From positions 1 through 54,958 of the forward strand of contig JAZRQY010000019.1 in the NCBI GenBank assembly GCA_045650185.1: DNA of 54,958 nucleotides, read 5' to 3'. Under the pieces are notes generated by a model. That model saw only the letters and a program-made list of their open reading frames with translations. It did not search any database and had not been told where the DNA came from. This document shows positions 24,748 to 32,184 of this stretch, piece after piece. Every line of letters begins with the position of its first letter. The stretch's first letter is position 1. This DNA is from Scatosoma sp045650185. GTDB lineage: Bacteria; Bacillota; Clostridia; Christensenellales; Borkfalkiaceae. The translations under genes and the position numbers were made by a program.

Positions 24748-25596
24748 ATGGTAAAAGTAGTAGTTGTAAAATTTAAAAACGGCGGAAAGCTGTACTATTT
24801 TTCTCCGAAAAAAGGAGAGGAATACGAAAGAAATATGCCCGTTATCGTGGAAACGGCAAAGGGCTTGGAATACGCTTGGGTGGCGTACCCTACCCGTGAG
24901 GTAGAGGACGAAGAGGTGGTACAGCCTTTAAAGCCCATCATCCGTATCGCCACGCAAAAGGACAAAGATTTCTATGCGGCAGCCGAGGCGAAAAAGCCCG
25001 AGGCAATGCAGACATGCCGTGAAAAGATTGCAAAGCACGGTTTGGAAATGAAACTCGTGGACTGCGAATACGCTTTCGACGGTAGCAAAATCGTCTTTTA
25101 CTTCACCTCTGCAACGCGCGTGGATTTCAGGGAGCTGGTAAAAGACCTTGCCTCCACCTTCCACCACCGTATCGAGCTCCGTCAGGTGGGCACGAGGGAC
25201 GAAACGAAGTATCTTGGCGGACTTGCGCCCTGCGGCAGAGTATGTTGTTGTGCAGGCAATATGCCCGAATTTAAGAAAGTGACGATCAAGATGGCAAAGA
25301 CGCAAGGCTTGGCGTTGAATCCTGCAAAAATCAACGGTCTGTGCGGCAGATTGATGTGCTGTCTTAGCTACGAGAGCGAGTATTATTTAGACGCGTACAA
25401 GAAAGTACCAAAGGTAGGCTCGGAAGTCGGTTCGCCCGACGGCAAAGGAATCGTAGCCTCGGTGAATATGCTGAAAATGACGGTCAAGGTCAAGATAGAC
25501 GACCAAAACGGCGGTTTGATTTACAAGGATTTCCCTGTTGACCAAATCAAGTTTAAAAAGGGCAACGCCCCCGTCAAAGACGAGGATGAAGAATAA
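24748..25596 (+). CDS. ricT: RicT (YaaT), PSP1-domain iron-sulfur protein
   Basis: In B. subtilis RicT forms the Fe-S containing Y-complex with RicA and RicF, which guides RNase Y to certain mRNAs and influences sporulation. The 282-residue protein has the PSP1 domain with IVFYFTSATRVDFRELVKDLASTFHHRIELRQVGTRDE, then the cysteine cluster CGRVCCC and LCGRLMCCLSYE that carries the cluster, and an acidic tail. It starts 24 bases after holB with AAAGGAAAAAT ahead of the ATG. Confidence 0.95.
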   Translation: MVKVVVVKFKNGGKLYYFSPKKGEEYERNMPVIVETAKGLEYAWVAYPTREVEDEEVVQPLKPIIRIATQKDKDFYAAAEAKKPEAMQTCREKIAKHGLEMKLVDCEYAFDGSKIVFYFTSATRVDFRELVKDLASTFHHRIELRQVGTRDETKYLGGLAPCGRVCCCAGNMPEFKKVTIKMAKTQGLALNPAKINGLCGRLMCCLSYESEYYLDAYKKVPKVGSEVGSPDGKGIVASVNMLKMTVKVKIDDQNGGLIYKDFPVDQIKFKKGNAPVKDEDEE

Positions 25597-25598
25597 GA

Positions 25599-25636
25599 AA
25601 AAAAGAGCAGACACGCCATAGTGTCTGCTCTTTTTT
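25599..25636 (+). terminator. terminator of holB-ricT
   Basis: AAAAGAGCAGACAC, GCCATA loop, GTGTCTGCTCTTTTTT: a 14-bp perfect stem. Confidence 0.95.
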
Positions 25637-25637
25637 G

Positions 25638-25831
25638 GTGAAGTTTTTACTATCGTAAAAGAGAAGTTGCTATGCAGTGAAGTTGTGTTTACACACAGTG
25701 AAGTTTTTGCTGAAAGCAAAAGTATTGAAATATTTCCATAACTTCGCCGGCAGGCGAAACTTCACTTTGGATACCATCAAAAACTTCACTATCGAAGATA
25801 ACTTCACTTGCCTATAAGGCAAACTTAGTTA
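25638..25831. repeat. hairpin-linker array 2 (GTGAAGT type)
   Basis: The left half has the linker GTGAAGT (one copy GAGAAGT) four times, each followed by a self-complementary spacer: TTTTACTATCGTAAAA, TGCTATGCA, TGTGTTTACACACA, TTTTGCTGAAAGCAAAA. The centre is GAAATATTTCC. The right half has ACTTC or ACTTCAC four times with spacers GCCGGCAGGC, TTTGGATACCATCAAA, TATCGAAGATA and TTGCCTATAAGGCAA, ending ACTTAGTT. It lies between the ricT terminator and the 3' end of clpX and is non-coding. Confidence 0.88.
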
Positions 25832-25844
25832 AAAAAAGAAGCGG

Positions 25845-27074
25845 TTATACCGCTTCCTTGTAGATGATTTTAGGTTGTGCTTTATTGGTGATACATTCCT
25901 TGGTGAGAATGACCTCGGAGATGTTTTCCTCGGAGGGGATTTTGTACATAACTTCCGTCATCACACCTTCAATGATTGTTCTAAGCCCGCGCGCGCCCGT
26001 CTTTAATCGGATAGCCGTCTGCGCGATTTCACGCACCGCATCTTCCTCTACCGTCAGCTGTACGCCGTCCAAGCCCACCAGCTTTTGGTATTGCTTGATA
26101 ATGGCGTTCTTCGGCTCGGTCAAAATCTTCATCAGCGCCTTTTCATCCAAAGGCTCTAAATTGACGACGATGGGGATACGGCCGACAAATTCAGGGATTA
26201 ACCCAAACTTCGTCAAATCCTGCGGTTGTACGTCCTCTAACAGAGAATAATCCGCCTCGTTTTCGCCAAGCTTTACCTTACCGCCAAAGCCCAAAGACGA
26301 GGTTTCCGTCCTTGCCGACACAATCTTGTCAAGCCCTACGAACGCACCGCCACAGATGAACAAAATGTTGGTGGTGTCAATCTTCAAACATTCCTGCGAA
26401 GGGTGCTTTCTACCGCCTGTGGGGGGGACGTTCGCTTGCGTGCTCTCGATGATTTTAAGGAGAGCCTGCTGTACGCCCTCGCCCGATACGTCACGGGTGA
26501 TAGACACGTTTTCGCCCTTTCTTGCAATCTTGTCGATTTCGTCGATATAGATGATACCGCGTTGCGCCTTTTCGATGTTAAAATCGGCGTTTTGAATGAG
26601 TTTCAACAGGATGTTTTCCACGTCCTCACCCACATAGCCTGCCTCCGTCAAAGTGGTGGCATCCGTCGTTGCAAAAGGCACGCCGATAATCTTTGCCAAG
26701 GTGCGCGCAAGCAGCGTTTTACCGCTACCCGTAGGCCCGAGAAGAAGAACGTTGCTCTTTTCAATCTCGACTTCGTCGTCCTTCGATTTTTTCATACCTG
26801 CGTTGATACGCTTATAGTGGTTGTAAACGGCAACGGAAAGCACGCGCTTTGCCTTGTCTTGACCAACGATATACTTATCGAGCTCTGCCTTTAATTCGGC
26901 AGGCTTTTTAAGGGGAATTTCGTCCGTTTGCGGCTGCGATTCGGCGGATTCTACCATATCATAGCAGATGCGAACGCACTCCTCGCAGATAAAAGCATCG
27001 TTGCCGGCGATCAATTCGCTGGTTTTTTCTTTTTCTCTTCCGCAGAAGGAACAATAGTGCTTATGTTCTGACAT
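25845..27074 (-). CDS. clpX: ATP-dependent Clp protease ATP-binding subunit ClpX
   Basis: ClpX unfolds substrates and feeds them to ClpP. It has 409 residues: the N-terminal zinc-binding domain (CSFCGREKEKTSELIAGN, CEEC), AAA Walker A GPTGSGKTLLA, Walker B IIYIDEIDKIA, the pore-loop region AGYVGEDVEN and the ClpP-contact IGF-like loop region around TSSLGFGG. It is separated from clpP by a strong terminator, so it has its own transcription unit although it lies directly downstream of tig-clpP. Confidence 0.97.
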   Translation of the reverse strand: MSEHKHYCSFCGREKEKTSELIAGNDAFICEECVRICYDMVESAESQPQTDEIPLKKPAELKAELDKYIVGQDKAKRVLSVAVYNHYKRINAGMKKSKDDEVEIEKSNVLLLGPTGSGKTLLARTLAKIIGVPFATTDATTLTEAGYVGEDVENILLKLIQNADFNIEKAQRGIIYIDEIDKIARKGENVSITRDVSGEGVQQALLKIIESTQANVPPTGGRKHPSQECLKIDTTNILFICGGAFVGLDKIVSARTETSSLGFGGKVKLGENEADYSLLEDVQPQDLTKFGLIPEFVGRIPIVVNLEPLDEKALMKILTEPKNAIIKQYQKLVGLDGVQLTVEEDAVREIAQTAIRLKTGARGLRTIIEGVMTEVMYKIPSEENISEVILTKECITNKAQPKIIYKEAV

Positions 27075-27101
27075 ACAATCTCCTAATAAATTGAGTTATA
27101 A

Positions 27102-27118
27102 GGCCGCTTGACACAGCC
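27102..27118 (+). repeat. 17-bp dispersed motif, degenerate copy
   Basis: GGCCGCTTGACACAGCC matches the consensus GGCTCTGTGACACAGCC at 13 of 17 positions, with the right arm perfect. It lies just upstream of clpX. Confidence 0.45.
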
Positions 27119-27130
27119 TATTACGACTTA

Positions 27131-27172
27131 GAAAAATAGCGTAAAACCTCATCATCGGTGGCTTTACGCTAT
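27131..27172 (-). terminator. terminator of tig-clpP
   Basis: Minus strand ATAGCGTAAAGCC and GGTTTTACGCTAT around a GATGATGA loop, then TTTTTC, immediately after the clpP stop. Confidence 0.88.
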
Positions 27173-27177
27173 CAAAA

Positions 27178-27768
27178 TTATCTTCTTACGAACACCTTGT
27201 CGATCAAGCCGTACGCACGCGCCTCTTCTGCGGACATGTAGTAGTCGCGGTCGGTGTCGCGTTCGATGGTAGCAAGATCGTTACCGGAATTTTCCGAAAG
27301 GATACGGTTGAGTTTTGCCTTCGTGCGAAGAATATGCTCGGCATGGATTTTGATATCGCTTGCCTGACCCTGCGCGCCGCCAAGGGGCTGATGAATCATG
27401 ATTTCCGAGTTGGGCAAAGCGTAACGCTTACCTTTCGCGCCGCTGGAGAGAAGGAACGCGCCCATCGATGCAGCCATACCGATACAGATAGTGGAAACGT
27501 CGCACTTGATGTAGTTCATCGTATCGTAGATGGCAAGACCTGCCGAAACACTTCCGCCCGGAGAGTTGATATACAGACAGATATCCTTCGTAGGGTCTTT
27601 ACCTTCCAGGTAAAGCAACTGAGCAACCACCGTGTTTGCCACGCTGTCGTCAATCGGACCGCTTAAAAAGATGATTCTGTCTTCGAGCAGTCTCGAATAC
27701 AGGTCGTAGGAGCGTTCGCCCGTAGACGTACGCTCTACAACGTAGGGGATGAGAACGTTCTTTTCCAT
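27178..27768 (-). CDS. clpP: ATP-dependent Clp protease proteolytic subunit ClpP
   Basis: ClpP forms the tetradecameric serine-protease chamber. The motifs are the N-terminal VVERTSTGERSYDLYSRLLEDRI, catalytic Ser in CIGMAASMGAFLLSSG, catalytic His in IMIHQPLGGAQGQ, and catalytic Asp in ERDTDRDYYMSAEEA. It has 196 residues, standard length. The ATG overlaps the tig stop by one base (TAATG), indicating translational coupling. Confidence 0.97.
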   Translation of the reverse strand: MEKNVLIPYVVERTSTGERSYDLYSRLLEDRIIFLSGPIDDSVANTVVAQLLYLEGKDPTKDICLYINSPGGSVSAGLAIYDTMNYIKCDVSTICIGMAASMGAFLLSSGAKGKRYALPNSEIMIHQPLGGAQGQASDIKIHAEHILRTKAKLNRILSENSGNDLATIERDTDRDYYMSAEEARAYGLIDKVFVRR

Positions 27769-29072
27769 TATTTGGATTCCTCCACGTACATTTCGTTGTT
27801 TGCCTTCAAGAAATCAAACAACTTCGTGATGATAATATCGTTCTTAAGGTAATCGATTTGTCTAGGATCCATCGTCTTCTTGTAATCTTCAGCCGACTTG
27901 TCCACGGATGCAGCCTGAGCAGCAATCTTTTCTTCTACTTCTTCAGTCGTTGCATCAATCTTCTGTTCGTCGATGATTTGAGCGATGATAAGCTGATGTT
28001 TTACGTTCTTTTCAGCCTGATCTTGGTAGTTCTTTCTGAAGTCAGCTTCGGTTACCTTCAAGAAGGAGAGGTAGTCAGCAAGCTTCAAGCCCTGATACAT
28101 CAGCTGATATTCGAATCTCTTTACAAGGTTGTCGATTTCTCTTTCAACCATCACCTGAGGGATTTCAACCTCGGTGTTCAAAGCAACAGCCTCAAGGATG
28201 CTGTTTTCGGTTGCATCGTTAGCGCGTCTATCGAGGTTTTCCTGCAATCTTGCAGCCGTCTTTTCCTTGTAAACTGCTACCGTTTCGTCGCCGGTTGCGC
28301 CCTTGATGAACTCATCGGTGAGCTCGGGCAATACCTTAGCCTGAATCTTGTTCAGGGTAACTGCGAACACAGCCGCTTTGCCTGCCAAGTCTGCCGCCTG
28401 GTAGTTTTCAGGGAAGGTAACGTTAACGTCCTTCGTTTCGCCAACGTTCATACCAACGACCTGTTCTTCAAAGCCGGGGATGAATGCGCCGCTGCCCAAA
28501 ACGAGGTCATAGCCTTCTGCTTCGCCGCCGTCGAACTTAACGCCGTCAACCGTACCAACGAAATCAATCGTCGTGATGTCGCCGTTTGCCGCAGCGCGGT
28601 CAGTGATCTCTTCTTTCTTTGCGTTTCTGTCAAGCAATCTGTCGAGTTCAGCCTGAACGTCAGCATCGCTTACAGTATATGCATATTTTTCAATTTTCAT
28701 ACCCGTATAAGCGGAAATTTTCACTTCGGGCTTTACGGGAACGGTTGCAACGATGGAGATCAAGTCTTCTTCAAACTTGTCAAGCGCAAATTCGGGTTCG
28801 CCAACGAAAGTACGCTTTTTGCTTTCCTTTTCTTCGATTGCGCCGTAGTTTTCAGCAATCAAAAGGTTGAGCGCATCTTCGTAGAATACGGACTTGCCGT
28901 ATGCATTTTCAATCACGTTCTTGGGTGCTTTGCCCTTGCGGAAACCGTTCACGTTGTACTTGTGTCTGGTCTTCATGTAAGCGTCGGACAACGCTTTCTT
29001 CCATTCTTCACCGTCAAATTTGATGGTGATTTTTACGGTGCTTTTTTCAGCAGCTTTGGTGGTATACTTCAT
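27768..29072 (-). CDS. tig: trigger factor, ribosome-associated chaperone
   Basis: Trigger factor binds at the ribosome exit tunnel and folds nascent chains. It has the ribosome-binding signature as FRKGKAPKNVIENAYG in its N-terminal domain (to about 110), an FKBP-type PPIase domain (AANGDITTIDFVGTVDGVKFDGGEAEGYDLVLGSGAFIPGFEEQVVGM), and a helical C-terminal domain. It has 434 residues from the ATG at 29072, seven bases after TAGGAG. It is the first gene of tig-clpP, divergent from rqcH. Confidence 0.97.
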   Translation of the reverse strand: MKYTTKAAEKSTVKITIKFDGEEWKKALSDAYMKTRHKYNVNGFRKGKAPKNVIENAYGKSVFYEDALNLLIAENYGAIEEKESKKRTFVGEPEFALDKFEEDLISIVATVPVKPEVKISAYTGMKIEKYAYTVSDADVQAELDRLLDRNAKKEEITDRAAANGDITTIDFVGTVDGVKFDGGEAEGYDLVLGSGAFIPGFEEQVVGMNVGETKDVNVTFPENYQAADLAGKAAVFAVTLNKIQAKVLPELTDEFIKGATGDETVAVYKEKTAARLQENLDRRANDATENSILEAVALNTEVEIPQVMVEREIDNLVKRFEYQLMYQGLKLADYLSFLKVTEADFRKNYQDQAEKNVKHQLIIAQIIDEQKIDATTEEVEEKIAAQAASVDKSAEDYKKTMDPRQIDYLKNDIIITKLFDFLKANNEMYVEESK

Positions 29073-29111
29073 ATCTGTACTCCTACATAACAATTATTTT
29101 TGATTTTATAA

Positions 29112-29232
29112 ACGGCGCATCTCTGCGTTATTGTTCAGTCACGTACTATCGGTACGCTCCTTCGCAATGCCTTGACCTGCTTGTTTCTAACCCCAAAAAG
29201 GGTTTTGAGTGTCGTTCAGCGGTCAAGCAAGC
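29112..29232. other. structured intergenic element upstream of tig
   Basis: About 120 bases lie between the tig start and its likely promoter. On the minus strand they read GGTCAAGGCATTGCGAAGG, then AGCGTACCGATAGTACGTG (a CGTAC/GTACG hairpin), then AACGCAGAGATGCGCCG. Hairpins include CCCTTTTTGGGG. I recall similar GGAGCGTAC...GTACGTGA cores in intergenic DNA of other Firmicutes but cannot name a family. It would be transcribed as the tig leader. Confidence 0.35.
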
Positions 29233-29235
29233 TAT

Positions 29236-29244
29236 ATTTTAACA
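29236..29244 (-). promoter_or_regulatory. possible extended -10 promoter of tig
   Basis: Minus strand TGTTAAAAT, an extended -10 form (TG-N-TAAAAT), without a clear -35 box. It would give a leader of about 155 bases containing the structured element. Confidence 0.35.
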
Positions 29245-29273
29245 CATTTCTTTGTAAAAAGAAAGCGTTTTTA

Positions 29274-29302
29274 TTTACAATTTTCAAATTTTGCGGTATA
29301 AT
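29274..29302 (+). promoter_or_regulatory. promoter of rqcH
   Basis: TTTACA (29274-29279), 17-base spacer, TATAAT (29297-29302). Confidence 0.8.
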
Positions 29303-29343
29303 TTATAAAAAAGACCACGCAAAATGTTTGCAAAGGAAATTGT

Positions 29344-31041
29344 ATGCCCTTAGACGCATTTCATTTAAAACGGCTCGCCGTAGAATTAAACGAGGCGCTT
29401 GTCCACGGGAAGATTAACAAGATTACGCAATCTTCGAAAGACGAGCTTACCCTCTATATATACACGAAAGGCAAGGTGGTTAAACTGCTTTTTTCCACAA
29501 ATGCGACTTTTGCGCGCGTTTGCTTGACAAAAACGGAAAAAGAGCCCCTGCCCGTCGCCCCGAATTTCTGCATGCTGCTTAGAAAACACCTGCTCGGTGG
29601 CGAGATTTTGTCCGTCCGTCAGTACGGATTTGAGCGTATCTTGGAAATCACCATCCATTGTACGGGGGATTTCTCCTCTTGCGATAGGGTGTTGCACGCC
29701 GAGATTATGGGCAAGTATTCCAACCTCACCCTCACCGAAAAGGGAGTAATTTTAGGGGCGTTGAAGCCGTCCAGTCTCGACACCTTGAACGGCAGACCGC
29801 TGTTCCCCGGGGCGCAGTTCGTCTACCCTCATCCGCAGGATAAGGCGTCCCCTTACGACACCGCCGCCGTGCGTGGTCGGTACGCCGCTTTTTGCGCCAA
29901 CAGGGAGAGTATTTCCGAGGAGGATACGGCTGGCTTTATCTTCGATAATGTGGCAGGTTTTGCCCTTTCGACGGCAAGAGAGATATTAAAACAGCCTGCC
30001 CCGCGCTTACTTCTGCCCGACCTCTTGGCGTGGGCTTGCGACAGCCTTGCGCCCGCCCCTCACGTCGTGAAAAAAGACGGGGAAGCCACTGACTTTTTTG
30101 CCTTCCCTGTGGAGGGCGGCGTGCCTTGCGACAGCCTGATTGAGGCGGTGGATTGCTACTATTCAGACAAAGAGGGTCGTCGTGGCTTTGCCGATAAAAA
30201 ACGCAAATTAGAGAGCGCAATCCGCGCCCTACTCAAAAAGATTGCCAAGAAAAAGCAGGACACCTTAGAACGGCTTGCCGAGGCGGAAAAAGCGGAGGGC
30301 TACCGCATCAAAGGGGAACTGCTGACCGCCAACCTCTACCGCATTGAGAAGGGCGCGAAAGAGGTGGTGTTAGAAAATTGGTACGAAGAGGGTTGTCCTG
30401 CGGTGAAAATCGGGTTAGATCCAACCCTGCCCCCCACTAAAAACGCGCAAAGGTACTTCAAAACCTATAATAAACTCAAACGCGCGCAGGAGATTTTAAC
30501 CCCCATCCTCAAACAAGAGGAAACGGAGGAGGCGTACGCAAGCAGCGTGCTTTCGTCCGTGTTGCTGGCAGAAACACCCCTCGACTTAAAAGAGATTGAG
30601 GCGGAGCTGATTGCCCTTGGGTTGCTCAAAGCCCCCAAGGAAAAAGCAGGGGTGAAAAAGAAGGAGCTCATCACCCCTTATCGGGAATTCACCTACGGTG
30701 GATTTACGATATTGTCGGGGCGCAACAACCTGCAAAACGATAGACTGGTGCGTTCGGCAGACGGCAAGGATATATGGTTGCACACGCAAAAATACCATTC
30801 TTCGCACGTGTTGATTGTGACGGACGGCAAGAAAGTCCCCGACGAGGTGATCAAAGTCGCCGCCGAGATATGCGCGTATTATTCAGACGGGCGCGCGGGG
30901 GATAAAATCCCCGTCGATTATTGCGAAAAGCGGTTTGTCAAAAAGCCGTCGAAGGCAAAAGCAGGTTTCGTCGTCTACACCGACTACAAAACCGCCCTCG
31001 CCACCCCTAACGCGCACGCGGAATATAGTAAGGAAAGCTAA
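29344..31041 (+). CDS. rqcH: RqcH, NFACT-family ribosome quality control factor
   Basis: RqcH binds split 50S subunits with stalled chains and directs addition of alanine tails. It has 565 residues: NFACT-N (1-190, with FCMLLRKHLLGGEI and EIMGKYSNLTL), helix-hairpin-helix and coiled-coil middle (RALLKKIAKKKQDTLERLAEAEKAEGYRIKGELL), and NFACT-R (FTILSGRNNLQNDRLVRSADGKDIWLHTQKYHSSHVLI). The Asp-Arg pair required for tailing in B. subtilis (D97-R98) is Glu97-Arg98 here (QYGFERIL). AAAGGA precedes the ATG. The 3' end is followed directly by hairpin-linker array 3, and its last codons are repeated beyond that array. Confidence 0.95.
   Translation: MPLDAFHLKRLAVELNEALVHGKINKITQSSKDELTLYIYTKGKVVKLLFSTNATFARVCLTKTEKEPLPVAPNFCMLLRKHLLGGEILSVRQYGFERILEITIHCTGDFSSCDRVLHAEIMGKYSNLTLTEKGVILGALKPSSLDTLNGRPLFPGAQFVYPHPQDKASPYDTAAVRGRYAAFCANRESISEEDTAGFIFDNVAGFALSTAREILKQPAPRLLLPDLLAWACDSLAPAPHVVKKDGEATDFFAFPVEGGVPCDSLIEAVDCYYSDKEGRRGFADKKRKLESAIRALLKKIAKKKQDTLERLAEAEKAEGYRIKGELLTANLYRIEKGAKEVVLENWYEEGCPAVKIGLDPTLPPTKNAQRYFKTYNKLKRAQEILTPILKQEETEEAYASSVLSSVLLAETPLDLKEIEAELIALGLLKAPKEKAGVKKKELITPYREFTYGGFTILSGRNNLQNDRLVRSADGKDIWLHTQKYHSSHVLIVTDGKKVPDEVIKVAAEICAYYSDGRAGDKIPVDYCEKRFVKKPSKAKAGFVVYTDYKTALATPNAHAEYSKES
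31010..31035 (+). repeat. direct repeat flanking array 3, copy 1
   Basis: CACGCGGAATATAGTAAGGAA, encoding HAEYSKE at the RqcH C-terminus, is repeated with three changes at 31178-31202 on the far side of array 3. Confidence 0.6.
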
Positions 31042-31048
31042 TGAGCAA

Positions 31049-31156
31049 AGCGTGCGCGGTGAAATATTTTGCGCCTCGCAAAATATGAAATACCTGCCTT
31101 ACAGGTATGAAATTTGCCTAACGGCAAGTGAAATATTCGCCCTGCGAATATTGTGG
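31049..31156. repeat. hairpin-linker array 3 (TGAAAT type), half array
   Basis: The linker TGAAAT occurs four times (31050 onward), all in one orientation. The spacers are ATTTTGCGCCTCGCAAAAT, ACCTGCCTTACAGGT, TTGCCTAACGGCAA and ATTCGCCCTGCGAAT, each self-complementary. No inverted right half is present. It sits in the convergent gap between rqcH and the 95-residue minus-strand gene. Confidence 0.82.
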
Positions 31157-31177
31157 AAAAAACAAAAAATCTACAAT

Positions 31178-31204
31178 TCATACGCAGAATATACTAAGGA
31201 ATAA
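31178..31204 (+). repeat. direct repeat flanking array 3, copy 2
   Basis: TACGCAGAATATACTAAGGAA followed by a TAA stop would encode YAEYTKE, a second version of the RqcH C-terminal end (HAEYSKE). It suggests that the array entered or expanded at the gene's 3' end and duplicated it. Confidence 0.6.
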
Positions 31205-31208
31205 AGCC

Positions 31209-31496
31209 CTACCTATCAAAATATCCTGCTACGTCTAAACCTAACAATATACCAGCGCGGAAGCCTTCCGCGTAATAAATTGCAACTTCTTCACTCATCA
31301 TTCCACCCAAGGAATCCATTGCTTTTTTATATAATATATAGAGAACGTCGTCTTCTTTTAAGAGTTTGCGGATTTCTTCATCTGATTTAATAAGTTTATC
31401 CAAAAAAGCCTTGTATTCTTTGGTGTTTACGGTAACGCTATCGGGGTTTATCAATTCCCCGTAAAACATTTTCATAATTGGTGTCTTTAATTTCAT
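31209..31496 (-). CDS. small protein of unknown function (possibly DUF6809)
   Basis: The 95-residue acidic, helical protein starts MKLKTPIMKMFYGELINPDS and ends EEVAIYYAEGFRAGILLGLDVAGYFDR. That layout (short N-terminal GELINP motif, helical middle, C-terminal YYAEGFRxGI) resembles a family of small Clostridia proteins I know as DUF6809; the match is from memory. AAGGGGG lies six bases before the ATG. It is transcribed divergently from an XRE regulator whose likely operator lies within its promoter, so it is probably repressed by it. Toxin-antitoxin function is possible but not shown. Confidence 0.7.
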   Translation of the reverse strand: MKLKTPIMKMFYGELINPDSVTVNTKEYKAFLDKLIKSDEEIRKLLKEDDVLYILYKKAMDSLGGMMSEEVAIYYAEGFRAGILLGLDVAGYFDR

Positions 31497-31527
31497 AAAA
31501 ATCCCCCTTTAAAGAATTCACAAAAGA

Positions 31528-31583
31528 ATTATACCACAGAAATATCTGTAAGTCAAGACTTTCCACAGAAATTTTTGTATAAT
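31528..31583. promoter_or_regulatory. divergent promoters with XRE-type operators
   Basis: Minus promoter: TTGACT (31556-31551), 17-base spacer, TATAAT (31533-31528). The spacer holds the perfect inverted repeat ACAGA-AATA-TCTGT (31536-31549). Plus promoter: TATAAT at 31578-31583 with no strong -35. A second copy of the site, CCACAGAAATTTTTGT (31563-31578), overlaps that -10 box. Two copies of CCACAGAAAT, one in each promoter, suggest binding by the adjacent XRE protein. Confidence 0.65.
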
Positions 31584-31606
31584 AACAAAAAAAAGGAGGG
31601 AGGGGT

Positions 31607-31816
31607 ATGAGATACGGAGAATGTTTGAAAGCACAAAGGGAATTAGCGGGTCTATCGCAAAGTGAGTTATCCAAAAAAACGGGATTATCCCAACAAATGA
31701 TAAGCCATTGGGAAAGCAATAAAAGCGAACCGGGGATTGAAAAGCTGGTTGTTTTGGCAGATTTTTATGAGATTTCACTCGACGAGCTGATAGGAAGAGT
31801 TTTAAAAACAAAATAA
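31607..31816 (+). CDS. XRE-family transcriptional regulator
   Basis: A 69-residue protein that is essentially one HTH_3 domain: LKAQRELAGLSQSELSKKTGLSQQMISHWESNKSEPGIEKLVVLADFYEISLDELIG, with the recognition helix at SQQMISHWE. GGAGGGAGGGG provides a strong ribosome binding site. It probably represses itself and the divergent 95-residue gene through the paired sites between them. Confidence 0.92.
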   Translation: MRYGECLKAQRELAGLSQSELSKKTGLSQQMISHWESNKSEPGIEKLVVLADFYEISLDELIGRVLKTK

Positions 31817-31843
31817 GGCGACTATTTACAAAAAAAGACAAAC

Positions 31844-31873
31844 AAAAAACCGACGAGGAAGCTCGTCGGTTTT
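31844..31873. terminator. bidirectional terminator (XRE gene and rpmA)
   Basis: AAACCGACGA, GGAAGC loop, TCGTCGGTTTT with T-rich flanks on both strands, between two convergent genes. Confidence 0.88.
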
Positions 31874-31893
31874 GCTTTTTGCTTTGCTAAAAA

Positions 31894-32184
31894 TTATTCA
31901 GCTACTTTTTCGGTTGCGGGATAAACGCAAGCCTGTTTCTTATCTCTGCCCAATCTTTCGTATCTAACGGTGCCGTCTACCAATGCAAACAGCGTGTCGT
32001 CTTTACCGATACCTACGCCCGTGCCGGGATGAATCTTCGTGCCTCTCTGACGAACGAGGATGTTACCAGCAAGAACGAACTGACCGTCAGCGCGCTTTAC
32101 GCCAAGGCGTTTTGCTTCGCTGTCGCGTCCGTTGTGGGACGAACCGGTACCTTTCTTATGAGCGAATAAACGGATAAAAATCAT
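31894..32184 (-). CDS. rpmA: 50S ribosomal protein L27
   Basis: L27 lies near the peptidyl-transferase centre. The 96-residue protein starts MIFIRLFAHKKGTGSSHNGRDSEAKRLGVKR. The short N-terminal extension ending in F before AHKKG is the Firmicutes form that must be cut by the protease Prp. The ATG at 32184 is chosen because GGAG is eight bases upstream; the ATG at 32190 is too close. The prp gene normally found between rplU and rpmA is absent: only 80 non-coding bases separate them. Confidence 0.97.
   Translation of the reverse strand: MIFIRLFAHKKGTGSSHNGRDSEAKRLGVKRADGQFVLAGNILVRQRGTKIHPGTGVGIGKDDTLFALVDGTVRYERLGRDKKQACVYPATEKVAE

Noticed and set aside
25638..25831. Array 2 as a CRISPR array
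   Set aside because: The repeated unit is only 7-8 bases, spacers are 9-19 bases and self-complementary, orientation flips at the centre, and there are no cas genes.
27858..29090. A 410-codon open frame on the plus strand
   Set aside because: It lies entirely antisense to trigger factor and has Phe/Cys/Val-rich non-protein-like composition.
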